The notes beneath the pieces were generated by a model. That model saw only the letters and a program-made list of their open reading frames with translations, was not told the origin of the DNA and searched no databases. This document shows positions 10,679 through 21,300 of a stretch of 64,000 nt of DNA, piece after piece. Each line of letters opens with the position of its first letter. Position 1 is the first letter of the stretch. The position numbers were made by a program, and so were the translations under genes. Source of the stretch: Rhynchopus sp. YZ270_cl-10 (Eukaryota > Euglenozoa > Diplonemea > Diplonemida > Diplonemidae); contig OZ037892.1 in the NCBI GenBank assembly GCA_964035575.1, positions 62,001 through 126,000 of the forward strand. The letters are read 5' to 3'.

Positions 10679-13600
10679 CTATTTGAAGGTCGCCTCCATC
10701 ATCAGCACCAGGACCGCCCTAAGCGCCCCGTACTGACTCGTCTGCCGTCCTCCGACGCGCCCCAGCTCCTCCCGCTGATCCCACCACGCGTCCAGCGCCT
10801 CGTACGCCACCTCCGGTGCCAAGGGAGTCATTCCCTCTCGCCTGGTCCCTCCCCTGGGGAAGAAGCAGTCCGCCCACTCTTCGACATTTCTCGGCACCCT
10901 GTCCCCTTCCTTCTGGCTGTGTGGGACTAACCCTTTCGCCTCCACATCCGACCCTCGCGAGATAGGGGGAGAAGGCCGCCTTGCTGTGGTCTCCGCAGAC
11001 CTGTCCTCCACTACACCGGAGCGACGAGTGTGGTTCCCCTGCGCCCGCCGCGAAGTCCCAAGGGTGGTCAGCTTCGTCCTTCTTTCCGCGTGGGACTTAG
11101 CCGTCCATCCACCAGTCTTCGCTGAACCCAAGTGGTGGTCACCAGTCAGAGCTGTTGGTGTGGTGTTGTAGCTCTGCTCTGATGGCCCCCAGACGAAGGA
11201 TTCTGCTGCGGTTGCGGTGTTGTTGTCCATGGTGGTGTCGTGGTCGGCGCAGTCGGCGGAATCCTCCTCATCCATAACCTCCTCCTTCACCTCCGTTGCC
11301 GCGTCCTGTGGGGGAGCTGGGTTGCTGTTGTAGTAGCTACCTCCCACTGTCTGCGATGTTGTCGGCTGAACTGGCTGAACTGGCTGAACTGGCTGAACTG
11401 GCTGAACTGGCTTTGCCCTAAGCACACACTTTGCGTTGGCGCTCCCACATCCCTCACACCATGTGCGCTCGCAGGAACTACAAAACCAGTTGGGGACACT
11501 ACATTCGGTGATGAGTGCGCAGTTTTCGCACGTGAGCAATTCCCCCTGTCTCCCCGGGCGCTCCTCCATCCGTGACAGCGCTCCGGTGCTGTGGCACTGC
11601 ATCTCTGGAAGGGGGGTGTTGGGGGCAAGGCTTCGCAGATATGCAAACGTGTTGTCTGTCATGCATAACGGCGAGAAGTGGCCAGCCTCGTGAGCTCCTG
11701 TGTGCAGCACTGCTACGGCCCCGTTCGACTTGCTGGCTGGTCTATGGATGTGCACCTTAGAGTCCGATGACACGACCGCCACAATGACTACCTGCAAAGC
11801 CCGTGCCAGACCCGCCAGTGCTGTCTGGTCCGCCCACGACCTGCGATCCCTGTTCCCTGCCAGGCTCATCCATCGCACCCAGGTCGCGAGGTCGGGCATC
11901 GCATTTCTCGCCAGGTCAGCATCTCTCTTCACTCTCTCCACCGCCAGGGACCGAAGGGTCGACGATGTCACCACCTTCCAGCTCCGCACTGACCAGCACA
12001 CTGCGTCGAACGCACAGTCTCCTACTCGGAACGGCACGGGCACCTGCGGTCGGGACAGCCCCCACTCCTCCAGTTCGCTGTGGGGGGTTGGGTCCTGTGC
12101 TGCTGTCTCTGGCGCCGTTTCCTTCTCGTTGCCTGTCTCCGGCTCCTCCTCCGCACTCACCCTGATGTCTCCCTGGTGGTCGTCTGTCACTTCCAGGTTA
12201 GGTAGATGGTCGGGGGGCAAGCGTATCAAGTCCCCCTCTTCCGGGTCGACGGTGGGATCTAAGTCCACACGCTCTCGCAGAGGACCCCTCAGGCAACCAG
12301 TCAGAGACCCTCGATCCGTCGCGGCCTTCCCGATCTGTCGCTGCAGCGTCGTCCCTAGCCCCCAATTCCACCTCTGTGACATCTCCACTCTGTTCCCAAG
12401 CTTCCTGTCCGCTGCGAAACGGAGCATCTGCTGCCATATCGACGCCGCCGCGGGTCCCAGACCTCCTGTGGTCTCCAGGGCGAAGGGTGTGAACGCCAGC
12501 CGCTCCGCCGCACACGCGTCACCATGCTTCTTCCTCTTGGCAGTTTCCGCCTTCGTCGCCGCGTACCCCTTCGCGACTGCGGCACCCTGCACCATCGACG
12601 CTGACGTCGGCGTCCACACAGTCACATCGATAGCTCGTCCTCTCGACTCCCCGACCCCTGTGGACAGCAGAATGTCAGCGGGCTTGTTGTTGCCCAGGAT
12701 GAGGTGGTTGGGTTCCAGGATGGGGCTCAGACCTGCCTCATTTGCTGCTCCATACACATAATCGCGTACTGAGTTATGTCGCAGTATACGATGCCCACCC
12801 ATTCTGCAGGCGAAGATGTGGTCCCCCCTGGTGTCCATGGGCTGGTTGCATTGCCTGCATGAGACACCCTCCGCGTATATGGGGAGGTGGAGGCGGAGTC
12901 TGGCTGCGGCCTTGAATGCAATCGGAGGGATGTAGTGCTCCCAGGTGGGGGGTGCAGTAAGCCAGGACCCTGCTTGGGGGAGGGCCAGAGAATTGAGACG
13001 CGCCTTGTCGTACGCATCACCCTTGACGAAGAGGTCCCGCAATTGTTCCTCCAGGATCCCTGCAGACAGATCACGTTGACGCAGGGGGACGGCTGGCTGC
13101 AGCTTGGGGTCAATCCTAGCACCTTCAGCCACTTGCTCGTTGTACAGCGTTGCCGTCCGTTCCCATCCTTCGGCGTCCCAGGTGAAGCTGGGGTCCAGTT
13201 CGGTGCACAGTTGGTGCAGGCCGCTCCTTGCTCCCATGGCTGCTGCAGTCCAGTGGTCGCGGATGCGGCGCACGCCCATGCCCCCTACCCTACATGGCAG
13301 TGCGGCCTGTCTCCGTGCTTCTTCCGGCAGGCCTCCATCCTCATCACCAAAAAGCGCGGCCAGGGCAGCGTCTACCTCCTTGTCGTACTGGCTGAGGTAC
13401 TTGTGGGTGCACGCGTGACCAATGGCTCTCATGTAGAAAACCATGCGTGCAAACCCCTCGCACTGACGGAGTAATGTCAGTCCAGCCTGCGAGTCAGACA
13501 CCTTCTGCAGCAGACGCAGTTGCACCGCGAATTCCTCCACCTTCTTCTCCATGTACGCTTCGCAGTACTCGTCGTCCCCGATTGGCGCCCCCAGGAACGC

Positions 13601-16600
13601 AAAGCCTCCATACTTCACGCTCATCACTTTTCCTTCACAGGCTGAGCAAGTCTCCGCCAAGTCAGTGGTGTGGCTGCACACGGGGAGGCCAGCTCTGTCC
13701 AGGTCCAACGGAGTCTGCTGTCCTAGGGCGATGACTTCACACTTTGACAGCTTCACCTTCAGCCCCAGCTCCGCACTGCGTGTCCTCACTAACTCCAGCG
13801 CTCGAGCCACCGCCTCTGGGTTCCCCATGATCGTCCCATCATCGAGGTACCAGATGCTACAGTCGATGCCCTGGACTGCACGCACTTCGTCTGTCAGTGC
13901 TTTGATCCCCAGGGAGAAGAGTAGGGGCCCTGCGGGGTCGCCTTGCTGCGCGCCTCTGGTGGATGGGATCATCTCGTCACCATACACTAGCCCGGTGTGG
14001 GAGTTGTAGCACCATTCGACCCACGGTGAAATGGACGGGAGATATTTCCTTGTGGCTTCCAGAAAAGTCTTGCGAAAGATGCTGTTGAATGCGTTCTCGT
14101 AGTCAATCTGTACGATCACTTTGTCGCTCCCCTGGTGTCGTTTTGCGTATGCTGCCACAACCATTGTCGCCGCTTCCAGTCCACCGTCCACCGCCACCCC
14201 AACTTGTCTCCCTGGCAGCAGCACTCCTCGTGCCTTTTCCCTCACAGACGCCACCTCGATCTTGCTCACGACTCGCCGAAGTGTGTTGCCTGCAGAGATG
14301 GGGCGGACGTCGCCTTGGTCACCCTTCTTTAACGCCACCAGAGTAGCTCCTGCCATGAACATAGCTGTCTCGGAGGGGGCTTTCCCGCGTCGCAGCAGGT
14401 CCAGGACTTGCGTCATCAGTGGCAAGATGTTCAGGTCCGGGTGTTTGACCATCCACCCCTTGAGGTGATCCCCGCGCAGACCAAAGGGACCTGGAGCAGA
14501 GCCCTTTGCCATGCTATTTATGGCTTTGAGGGCGGCGATCGGCTTCAGCGGCTCGGAAGCAATTTCCGGCAGAGAAGTGGCAGGTTGGGGTTCCTCATGG
14601 GGGTGCTTTCTGCGGAGGATGTCTGTGGATTCCTCAGTACGCTCTGCCAGCCCACCCTTGTGGAGGCGGCTCATCCCTGCTGCCATCCTCCCATTCCGCA
14701 CCTCCCGGACCATCGCCTTCTCCCTTTCTTCCCACGTTGGTTCCTTCCGCTCCTTCTCCTTCTTCGTACCGCCTGTGCGATTCGCAGCTGCTCGCCACAT
14801 TGCTGCGATCTCACCTTCTCTCCACTCATCCACATCCTTCTGCCGCAAGACTGCCACCTTCGTCTTGAGGTGCTTCCCACCTCGCTTCGCCGGTAGGACC
14901 AGCTTCGCGAACATGCACAAACGTTTCCAGCTTGCCTCATCGCCAACTGCGGCCACATCCTCAAGAGCCTGGGTGAACTCCACAGCGGCTGGACGGTCGA
15001 TGCTCGTGGGTATCACATCTGTTGTCCTGATGGGGATTTGAGCTATCTCCCACCACTCCGGCAAGTCAACGTCGTCTGCCTTTTCCACTGCGGTGCGTTC
15101 CCTGGGTGTGGGCTTTGCGATCGCCTTTATCAGTTTCGCACACTGAAGACATGTCTCCTTCGATGCCGACCGTATCCCCCCACACGCTTCACACTGTCCT
15201 AACCCCAACTTGTTGAGGGTGTCGTGGGGGATGTGGTCGCCGGAAGACAGGTGTGCACCGATGTGTGTGCGCAGGCCGGGAACAGAGAAGGGCTGGGGAC
15301 GGTGTAGACTGCTTCCGTTGCAACACGGAACAGGGCAGAAGAGCCTCGGTGCATCAGCCCCCAGAGGAGAAGGCGACTCCTTCGTCATGGCAGGGATGGG
15401 TGTTGCTGTTAGGCCTTTCGGGTCAAGCTCTGCGAAGGGGGCCGACTGGACCATTGCCAGGGCGTTCTTTGGGTCCATTTGCACTTCCTCATAGTGATTA
15501 TTGAGGAGTGAAACTACCCTGACGCGGCGGTCTTTCTGCGTCCGCAAGTCTTTCGATGAGGCTGCGGGGTTGATCGTCACCACTGGATTCGGCCCAGGCT
15601 GCACTACCGCTATCGTGGTGGACCATGCATTTGCTGCCAGGTGTAGGGTGAGGTGGTTGCCCCACACCTCAGGGTTGGTGAGGCCGTCAATGAAGCTTGA
15701 CAGCTGTGCCTCGGTCTCGAAGTAGCGTCTGAGACCGGTCTTCACCTTCGTGACCCGCGCTCTGTCAGCCAGCTCAGTGCGTGCTTTGCTGACATCCAAG
15801 TACAGCGCGTTCTTCTTACCCAGTAAGGCCACGTACATGCACTCGCCGTTGGCTGCGTTCGGCACCCTCTTCCCCCCATGCACCTCGAGGAATGCGTCAA
15901 GGTTTGCCGCCTCCTCCGGGTTGATGTCCCCGTCTGCTCCACCTGCCAGCGCCCCGGGCCCCAGGCTTATGCTCTGAGGTGACAGCTCCCACCCGTCCCC
16001 TGTCCCCGCCGGTCGCCTCAACCTCTGCATGAAAACCCACACCCTGCTGGCAAGTACTCGCAACCACAGCCTCCCGCTACGTGCTCTGTATCGGCCCTGT
16101 AGGAGCCCCTTCCTCAGCAGCACACTCAGCAGCTCTGCGTCCCGGATCAGTGCACAACCCAAAGCCCGTGGCGCCGATCTCCCAAGCTCATACCCCACGC
16201 AAACCAGAGCCCAGATGGCCACCCACTGCAAAGCCACTCTCACAACGGCTGCCCTTATCCTGCGGAAAAGTTGAGAGGGCGGACGCTTGCATGGCGCCTT
16301 GCGCCGACGGAACCTGCTCGCCTGTGCCTTGGTCCAGTTCAAGGACCTGTGACCTCGGCGCGTCCTCCTGGTCCCCCTCCTACCCACCAGCCACAATATG
16401 AGGTGACTGAGGGTAGGGGCGCGTCTGTCCTTCCACATGTCCAGGACCGCGAAAGACACAAACACACCCCACTCAGGTGCCTCGGCTACCCAGCGGGGGT
16501 CTGGTCGGCGCAGAGAAGAAAGGCGTTCCCAAAGGATGCTCCACCAGTCAAACCCAAGCCCATGTTCTGCACGCCCCATGTGAACATTGGGGGTGATAAA

Positions 16601-16759
16601 GGTCCCCCACACCCGTAACGTCACACAGTAACTCTGTCCTTCTCGCCCCGCAAGGCTGGCCCCGAACACCAGCATACCTCGCTCACCCCCACCTACAGTG
16701 TTGTTGCTGCAGTTGCTGCTGCTGCTGTTGCTGTTGCTGTCGGTGCTGCTGCAGGTCAC
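10679..16759 (-). CDS. LINE D polyprotein: OTU - Zn - RT - CCHC - RLE - OTU - RING-like
   Basis: The frame has 2,026 codons from a GTG at 16759; the first ATG is at 16675. Domains in order: OTU-like protease about 290-425 (GECMYVAL with Cys about 305, WGNHLTLHLAAN, HYEEV); C2H2-like and CxxC fingers about 470-535; reverse transcriptase about 740-1060, with motif A IDYENAF (about 885), motif B GAQQGDPAGPLLF and motif C WYLDDG (about 971); zinc knuckle CRQC...GDHIFAC...H (about 1298-1325); restriction-like endonuclease about 1355-1435 (PADILL, AIDVTVW and a Lys-rich helix, the PD-(D/E)XK arrangement of R2-like LINEs). A second OTU-like domain lies at about 1570-1700 (GDCAFDAV, GHFSPL), then a RING-like CENC...CSSC...CEGC cluster at about 1742-1780, a VQP repeat, and a basic acidic-mixed tail. 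RT and RLE are the core retrotransposition enzymes. What the OTU-like domains cleave is unknown. Two of them in one LINE protein is unusual. Identification of the RT is firm; the OTU assignment rests on short motifs. Confidence 0.85.
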   Translation of the reverse strand: MTCSSTDSNSNSSSSNCSNNTVGGGERGMLVFGASLAGREGQSYCVTLRVWGTFITPNVHMGRAEHGLGFDWWSILWERLSSLRRPDPRWVAEAPEWGVFVSFAVLDMWKDRRAPTLSHLILWLVGRRGTRRTRRGHRSLNWTKAQASRFRRRKAPCKRPPSQLFRRIRAAVVRVALQWVAIWALVCVGYELGRSAPRALGCALIRDAELLSVLLRKGLLQGRYRARSGRLWLRVLASRVWVFMQRLRRPAGTGDGWELSPQSISLGPGALAGGADGDINPEEAANLDAFLEVHGGKRVPNAANGECMYVALLGKKNALYLDVSKARTELADRARVTKVKTGLRRYFETEAQLSSFIDGLTNPEVWGNHLTLHLAANAWSTTIAVVQPGPNPVVTINPAASSKDLRTQKDRRVRVVSLLNNHYEEVQMDPKNALAMVQSAPFAELDPKGLTATPIPAMTKESPSPLGADAPRLFCPVPCCNGSSLHRPQPFSVPGLRTHIGAHLSSGDHIPHDTLNKLGLGQCEACGGIRSASKETCLQCAKLIKAIAKPTPRERTAVEKADDVDLPEWWEIAQIPIRTTDVIPTSIDRPAAVEFTQALEDVAAVGDEASWKRLCMFAKLVLPAKRGGKHLKTKVAVLRQKDVDEWREGEIAAMWRAAANRTGGTKKEKERKEPTWEEREKAMVREVRNGRMAAGMSRLHKGGLAERTEESTDILRRKHPHEEPQPATSLPEIASEPLKPIAALKAINSMAKGSAPGPFGLRGDHLKGWMVKHPDLNILPLMTQVLDLLRRGKAPSETAMFMAGATLVALKKGDQGDVRPISAGNTLRRVVSKIEVASVREKARGVLLPGRQVGVAVDGGLEAATMVVAAYAKRHQGSDKVIVQIDYENAFNSIFRKTFLEATRKYLPSISPWVEWCYNSHTGLVYGDEMIPSTRGAQQGDPAGPLLFSLGIKALTDEVRAVQGIDCSIWYLDDGTIMGNPEAVARALELVRTRSAELGLKVKLSKCEVIALGQQTPLDLDRAGLPVCSHTTDLAETCSACEGKVMSVKYGGFAFLGAPIGDDEYCEAYMEKKVEEFAVQLRLLQKVSDSQAGLTLLRQCEGFARMVFYMRAIGHACTHKYLSQYDKEVDAALAALFGDEDGGLPEEARRQAALPCRVGGMGVRRIRDHWTAAAMGARSGLHQLCTELDPSFTWDAEGWERTATLYNEQVAEGARIDPKLQPAVPLRQRDLSAGILEEQLRDLFVKGDAYDKARLNSLALPQAGSWLTAPPTWEHYIPPIAFKAAARLRLHLPIYAEGVSCRQCNQPMDTRGDHIFACRMGGHRILRHNSVRDYVYGAANEAGLSPILEPNHLILGNNKPADILLSTGVGESRGRAIDVTVWTPTSASMVQGAAVAKGYAATKAETAKRKKHGDACAAERLAFTPFALETTGGLGPAAASIWQQMLRFAADRKLGNRVEMSQRWNWGLGTTLQRQIGKAATDRGSLTGCLRGPLRERVDLDPTVDPEEGDLIRLPPDHLPNLEVTDDHQGDIRVSAEEEPETGNEKETAPETAAQDPTPHSELEEWGLSRPQVPVPFRVGDCAFDAVCWSVRSWKVVTSSTLRSLAVERVKRDADLARNAMPDLATWVRWMSLAGNRDRRSWADQTALAGLARALQVVIVAVVSSDSKVHIHRPASKSNGAVAVLHTGAHEAGHFSPLCMTDNTFAYLRSLAPNTPLPEMQCHSTGALSRMEERPGRQGELLTCENCALITECSVPNWFCSSCERTWCEGCGSANAKCVLRAKPVQPVQPVQPVQPVQPTTSQTVGGSYYNSNPAPPQDAATEVKEEVMDEEDSADCADHDTTMDNNTATAAESFVWGPSEQSYNTTPTALTGDHHLGSAKTGGWTAKSHAERRTKLTTLGTSRRAQGNHTRRSGVVEDRSAETTARRPSPPISRGSDVEAKGLVPHSQKEGDRVPRNVEEWADCFFPRGGTRREGMTPLAPEVAYEALDAWWDQREELGRVGGRQTSQYGALRAVLVLMMEATFK

Positions 16760-18192
16760 TTGTCCCCTTTGCCCTCCTCCCCTGAAGAAGAAGTGGGGAG
16801 GCGCAGGTCAGGCTGAGGACCTTTCCGCTGCTAGCCGTCCTACACCCTTTTTTCACATACCTGGGGTGTTTCCGACCAGCAGCCCCTCGGTCTCCTGGTT
16901 GTGTCCTTTTCAGACACGCCCTTCCACCGAGAGCACAGCTCACTACCACCCGTTGGCTTCTTCCGTATCACAGAAACTTCCGAAGTCCGCGGGGTGTGTA
17001 ACTCACTGTGGCCCGACTGTACATTGAGCCCTCTGCTTGAGAGGACCGGCTGGTGACCCAGTCTGTAGCGATCCCATGCGTCCCAGTTTGTGGTTTCACG
17101 CACTGGTGGGACACAGCCAGCTCGCGCTGACCACTCCAGTCGCCCGGAGGTGGAACCGACGGTCTGAACCGCATGAATCTGCCGACCCAATGCGATCTTT
17201 GACCGTTAGCCAGCCGATTACTCGACCTGACCTCTGCTCGGCAAGTTGGTCACGCCTGTCTGCAGGGGAGTGACTCCCCACAAGTATGCATCCGACACAA
17301 CTCCCTAACAGATTCACCAGCCTAGCCTGTTCACATCCCAACCGTCGCGGTTATGTCACCACTCACTAGTGTCGGAGTCTGTTACATGTGAGCCACAACA
17401 TCGAACGAGTGCTGCTCACAAAGGCACCACCGCAGCAAATAGCGGTGCAGTTGCTTGCAGTCGTCGAGTGTGCTCACCATGTGGGTAGTCCCTGACTACA
17501 CCGGCCTCTCTCTCCCTAGAGGCCGTTGCAACGGTCACCCAGACTCCAACGCGGACAGGAGTGGCTACAGAAGTCTTTGATGGGGGCTTTTACATGGGAG
17601 GCACACCCTGACCTGGACGGACCAGTTCTGTGGCTGTGGATCACCCCTGTGGATTCAAACAGTGGACGCACCCGGTGCGTCACTGCAGACACCCAGCCAA
17701 GGTCCAGGGAGGACGACATCTCCTGAGCGTACCGACAGCATCCGTGAAGTCCCGAAGGCCAACGCAGCCGCTGCAGACGTTCGGAAGAAGCGCCTCACCC
17801 ATCGTAGATGGCCCTGACAGCAGCCACAAGCGTGCAGTAAAAACCACACAATGCAGATACAGCAGTCACCCAGTGAGATGGTCCAGGTCCCCGTCAGCAA
17901 GCCGCCATTGGCAACTACCAAACACCAACCTCTCAGCCACCCCTGTGTGTCCTTTGCTAGTGTGTGTTGACATACCTGGAATTCCGGATGCTAGGTGAGG
18001 ACTGTCGTCCCCGTACCACGCACCACCCACTGTCTCCGTGGAGCAGCCCGGGTGATGCGCCGACTAGGAGGTTACACGCCAGACGTTGTCTCGTCTGCTG
18101 GTCAACGGGGCAACAAACCCACCAGGGTCCCCTCTCGGGAACGCACGCCTCCTGTTAGCAGCTACCCGTCGGGGGGCCTAATCCCCTGGGAC
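16760..18192 (-). other. LINE D 5' region (leader)
   Basis: A 1.43-kb GC-rich stretch upstream of the long frame. No ORF continues into it: an in-frame stop lies about 17 codons before the GTG. Its minus-strand start (GTCCCAGGGGATTAGG) can form GC-rich stems, which leaves room for a 5' ribozyme of the HDV-like kind known from R2 elements, but I could not build that fold convincingly. LINE C has different sequence here, switching at 8554/16754. Confidence 0.6.
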
Positions 18193-18702
18193 TTTTTTTT
18201 TTTTTTTTTTTTGGTGTTGTTCAACTTAGCCCTAGGCTCGCTTTTTTTATCTACATCCAGTGACAGAGGGGGTAGTCAAGCGAGTATGTAAACAGCTAGA
18301 TGTCCAGACAAGGGCACTTTACTATTGTACTGGCAAGACAGTGCCTGAAAACACAGTTAGTGGCACTAAAATAGAAAGCATGTGGGACAACTACAACCAA
18401 CACTTCCCTGCAAATAAGCAAAAGGGTCGTATGTGAGTGCAATTTTTCCCAAAAGGAAAAGGGGAGGGGATGGGACGGGAGGGTTGCTCTGTCTACCGGT
18501 GTAGTTTTATTTTGCTTTGTCTTGGGGAGGGGAGGGGAGGAGAAGGAGGGGATTGAGTGAGCCGTTTCCTCTGTAACACACAAACAAATAAAAAGGAAGT
18601 TCCATAATCTTTTTAGTAGTTTTCTTTTTGGTGAAAATTTTTGAGAACTTCAGTAAGTGTGACCTGACCCGACTGACTGACACCCAAAGGGGAAAACAAC
18701 AA

Positions 18703-18713
18703 CACGGTGGCCC
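18703..18713 (+). repeat. Left terminal inverted repeat of T1
   Basis: CACGGTGGCCC, exact reverse complement of the right end. Preceded by AA at 18701-18702. Confidence 0.9.
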
Positions 18714-18828
18714 ATTCCTACCCTTAGGGTAGGGTCCGCGGGGGGTACCCCATGGGGTACCCCCCAGACTACCCCATGGGGTACCCCATGGGGTACCCCG
18801 CGCGGACCCTGACTGGCACTGGGGGTAC
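18714..18828. repeat. T1 left subterminal palindrome array
   Basis: Repeated GGGTACCCC, CCATGGGGTACCCC and GGGTCCGCG blocks, many self-complementary. Likely transposase-binding array by analogy with other TIR elements (inference). Confidence 0.7.
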
Positions 18829-18997
18829 ACAGGTACACAGGTACACAGGTACACAGGTACACAGGTACACAGGTACACAGGTACACAGGTACACAGGTAC
18901 ACAGGTACACAGGTACACAGGTACACAGGTACACAGGTACACAGGTACACAGGTACACAGGTACACAGGTACACAGGTGCACAGGTACACAGGTACA
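18829..18997 (+). repeat. Octamer satellite (ACAGGTAC)n, about 21 copies
   Basis: Near-perfect 8-bp tandem array just inside the left palindrome array of T1. One copy has GGTGC instead of GGTAC. The same octamer recurs at 51493-51597. Confidence 0.95.
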
Positions 18998-19179
18998 GCC
19001 AGAGTGCCAGAGTCAAGGGTCCGCGCGGGGTCCGCCCCCCGATGACATAACGAAGTATCGCTTGAAAATACCGTTCAATATATGTTGCTTGGTGTGCATG
19101 AAGAAGGACACACAAGGTATATCAAACGATAAATCAATCAGATAAACGTTACATCATCGGAAAATTGTTGGCACCGCCC

Positions 19180-20005
19180 CCCTGTCTTCGTATTTATTAC
19201 CCCGTCGACAGGCCAAACAGCGTTGGGCTCAGAAGAAGCAGTGCAAGACAGTCACTGGGGATCAACATGAGAACCAACTCCCAACAACACAGGCTACCGA
19301 AGTAGCAGGTGGGGTGTTGCGGGTGTTTGGGGTGAGAAAATCGATTTTGGTAAGTTGCAGCAGAACATTCTTAAGTTCGCACTAGTCGAGAGAGGCTTAC
19401 CCGCTGCAGTGAAGCAGTGCACCCATTTAAGGGTGGAGAAGCGTGACACGCACATACAAGTATGTACGTTACTTCAACAAAGGCTGAATTCTGGTAATTC
19501 TAAGGGATGTGAATTCAGCCACCACGCAGGTAGTGTTTTAAGGTTCCTCGCTTTGTGCTGCACAGCGGACTCATGACACAAAGGAGTTGCCCCCGCTCTC
19601 TTTCGCGCAAATTTAAGAAAATTCTGAAGTAACTACAACCTGGCGTGCGGGTACAGATGCATTGCTTTGTTCTTTCCTCAAAGTCATATCTGATCTCTCG
19701 GGTCTGTACTAAAGTCAGTGTTTAGATAAGCATCCACTTGACTCGTTCTAACAACCGTTGAAATCTAGAACAAAAAGAACAAAACAATACACTGCCCCTT
19801 CTCACACCAAGCCGCCATGCTTCAAGAGCATGCCCTGGGCAAAAATTACTGTGACAAAAATTGGTTTTCTGGGGGAACGCGATATTTTCTTGTGCCTACT
19901 GTAGTCCTCCGCAAGAGCAGAGGACAGACTTTTCGGATCCCGAAGTCGAATTTTTTGCACTAGCTATGCTCCCTGGGTTAATGGCTATAGCAGTGACTGA
20001 CTAAG
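19180..20005 (-). repeat. Repeat family R, copy 1 (inverted, diverged)
   Basis: The reverse complement aligns in blocks with 21301-22030: the segment with TTAACCCAGGGAGCATAGCT, the TTTGGCCCAGGCATGCTC segment and the GAGAACCAACTCCC/GGTGTTTGGGGTG segment. More diverged than copies 2 and 3. No coding frame. Confidence 0.75.
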
Positions 20006-20453
20006 AGTTTCATAATAATTGGGGCGGTCTCTGGGGTGGGTTAATGGAAAAATTGGTTTAAAAACCCAACTTTTGCGGTCCCCACCCGGTTTGCAATAAT
20101 TGCACCAGCTCTTCCATCGGCACTGTTTCGCTGTCACGATGAAGGGTCGTCGGTTCGGGTACCTGTTGAGAGAAATTGAGTGCAAAAGTAGAGACTACAA
20201 CAAAAAAAATCAAACAAACAAACAAGAAGCCGCTCCGTACCTCTTCCATGCAAAAAAGAAAGTAAAAGACTGCCCTTCCTCAGTCCGGAAGTAGCACCTC
20301 ATCCGGTTCCCTGACGTAAAAGAGTTGTAGAGGTTACGAGATGCCATGATAAAAAAGTAAAGGGGAAACGACAATGTGGACTCTAAAAATGTGGATTACG
20401 ACAATGTGGATTAATAATCCACATTGTCGCATAATCCGGATTCTTGATTTTTT

Positions 20454-21005
20454 GCCTTCTAAGGTGAGCCTCTGTAATAACTAGACTCTCGAAAATTTTT
20501 TTGGTCGCATCCTAAAAGTGCCCAATTTTGCAATTAAAGCCAGAATTGAGCAGTTTTGAGCCTCTCTGGGGGTCTAAAACGCGTTTTTGCGGGTTTTTTC
20601 CACCAAAACACCAGTAATCCACCTTGTCACATAATCCGGATTATTGTCGGTAATCCGGATTATTGACTATTTTTGCCTTCTAAGGTGAGCCTCTGTAATA
20701 ACTAGACTCTCGAAAATTTTTTTGGTCGCATCCTAAAAGTGCCCAATTTTGCAATTAAAGCCAGAATTGAGCAGTTTTGAGCCTCTCTGGGGGTCTAAAA
20801 CGCGTTTTTGCGGGTTTTTTCCACCAAAACACCAGTAATCCACCTTGTCACATAATCCGGATTATTGTCGGTAATCCGGATTATTGACTATTTTTGCCTT
20901 CTAAGGTGAGCCTCTGTAATAACTAGACTCTCGAAAATTTTTTTGGTCACATCCTAAAAGTGCCCAATTTTGCAATTCCAGCCAGAATTGAGCAGTTTTG
21001 AGCCT
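20454..21005 (+). repeat. 221-bp tandem repeat, 2.5 copies
   Basis: Copies start at 20454, 20675 and 20896 (GCCTTCTAAGGTGAGCC...), exactly 221 bp apart, the third partial. Each contains GGGGGTCTAAAACGCG, a motif also seen near 23105, 23505 and 49590. Confidence 0.9.
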
Positions 21006-21300
21006 CCTACTGGGTACCCAGAGAAGGCACCTTGACAGCAGCGAAGGCGCAAGACAAGGTATGTAAATATGTTTAACTTTCTGGTGAATATTCAACAAAA
21101 TAAGGCCGTCGACTCGTATTTCCTCCAAGAGTCTCCAGAACAATATTTTACACCCCGCCAACTTATTTTTTTAAGAAGTCACCTTCTTTAATTTCCCCAC
21201 CACTCACAAATTCACTTTTAAACAGGTATCGCAATGAGTGCAACGTCGAGAGTGCAGAACGAGCGAACATATGGGTAGAAAGGGGGGTGGGAACACTCTG

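Larger units (their letters stand above)
9825..18192 (-). mobile_element. LINE D: apparently full-length RLE-type LINE with two OTU-like domains
   Basis: This is the most complete element in the window, about 8.4 kb. On the minus strand it starts next to the poly(A) of LINE E (18193-18212 reads as T), has a 1.4-kb 5' region, one long frame, a 0.8-kb 3' UTR, the 28-nt tail and poly(A) (T-run 9825-9855). Reverse transcriptase plus a C-terminal restriction-like endonuclease without LTRs places it with the R2/CRE/NeSL-type LINEs, many of which are site-specific. The neighbouring junctions suggest it entered the poly(A) tract of an older copy. No disabling break is visible in the long frame. Confidence 0.88.

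Noticed and set aside
18769-19045. Long frames of Val-Pro-Val-Tyr-Leu-Cys-Thr repeats on both strands
   Set aside because: They are translations of the ACAGGTAC octamer array, open in several frames because of its sequence.
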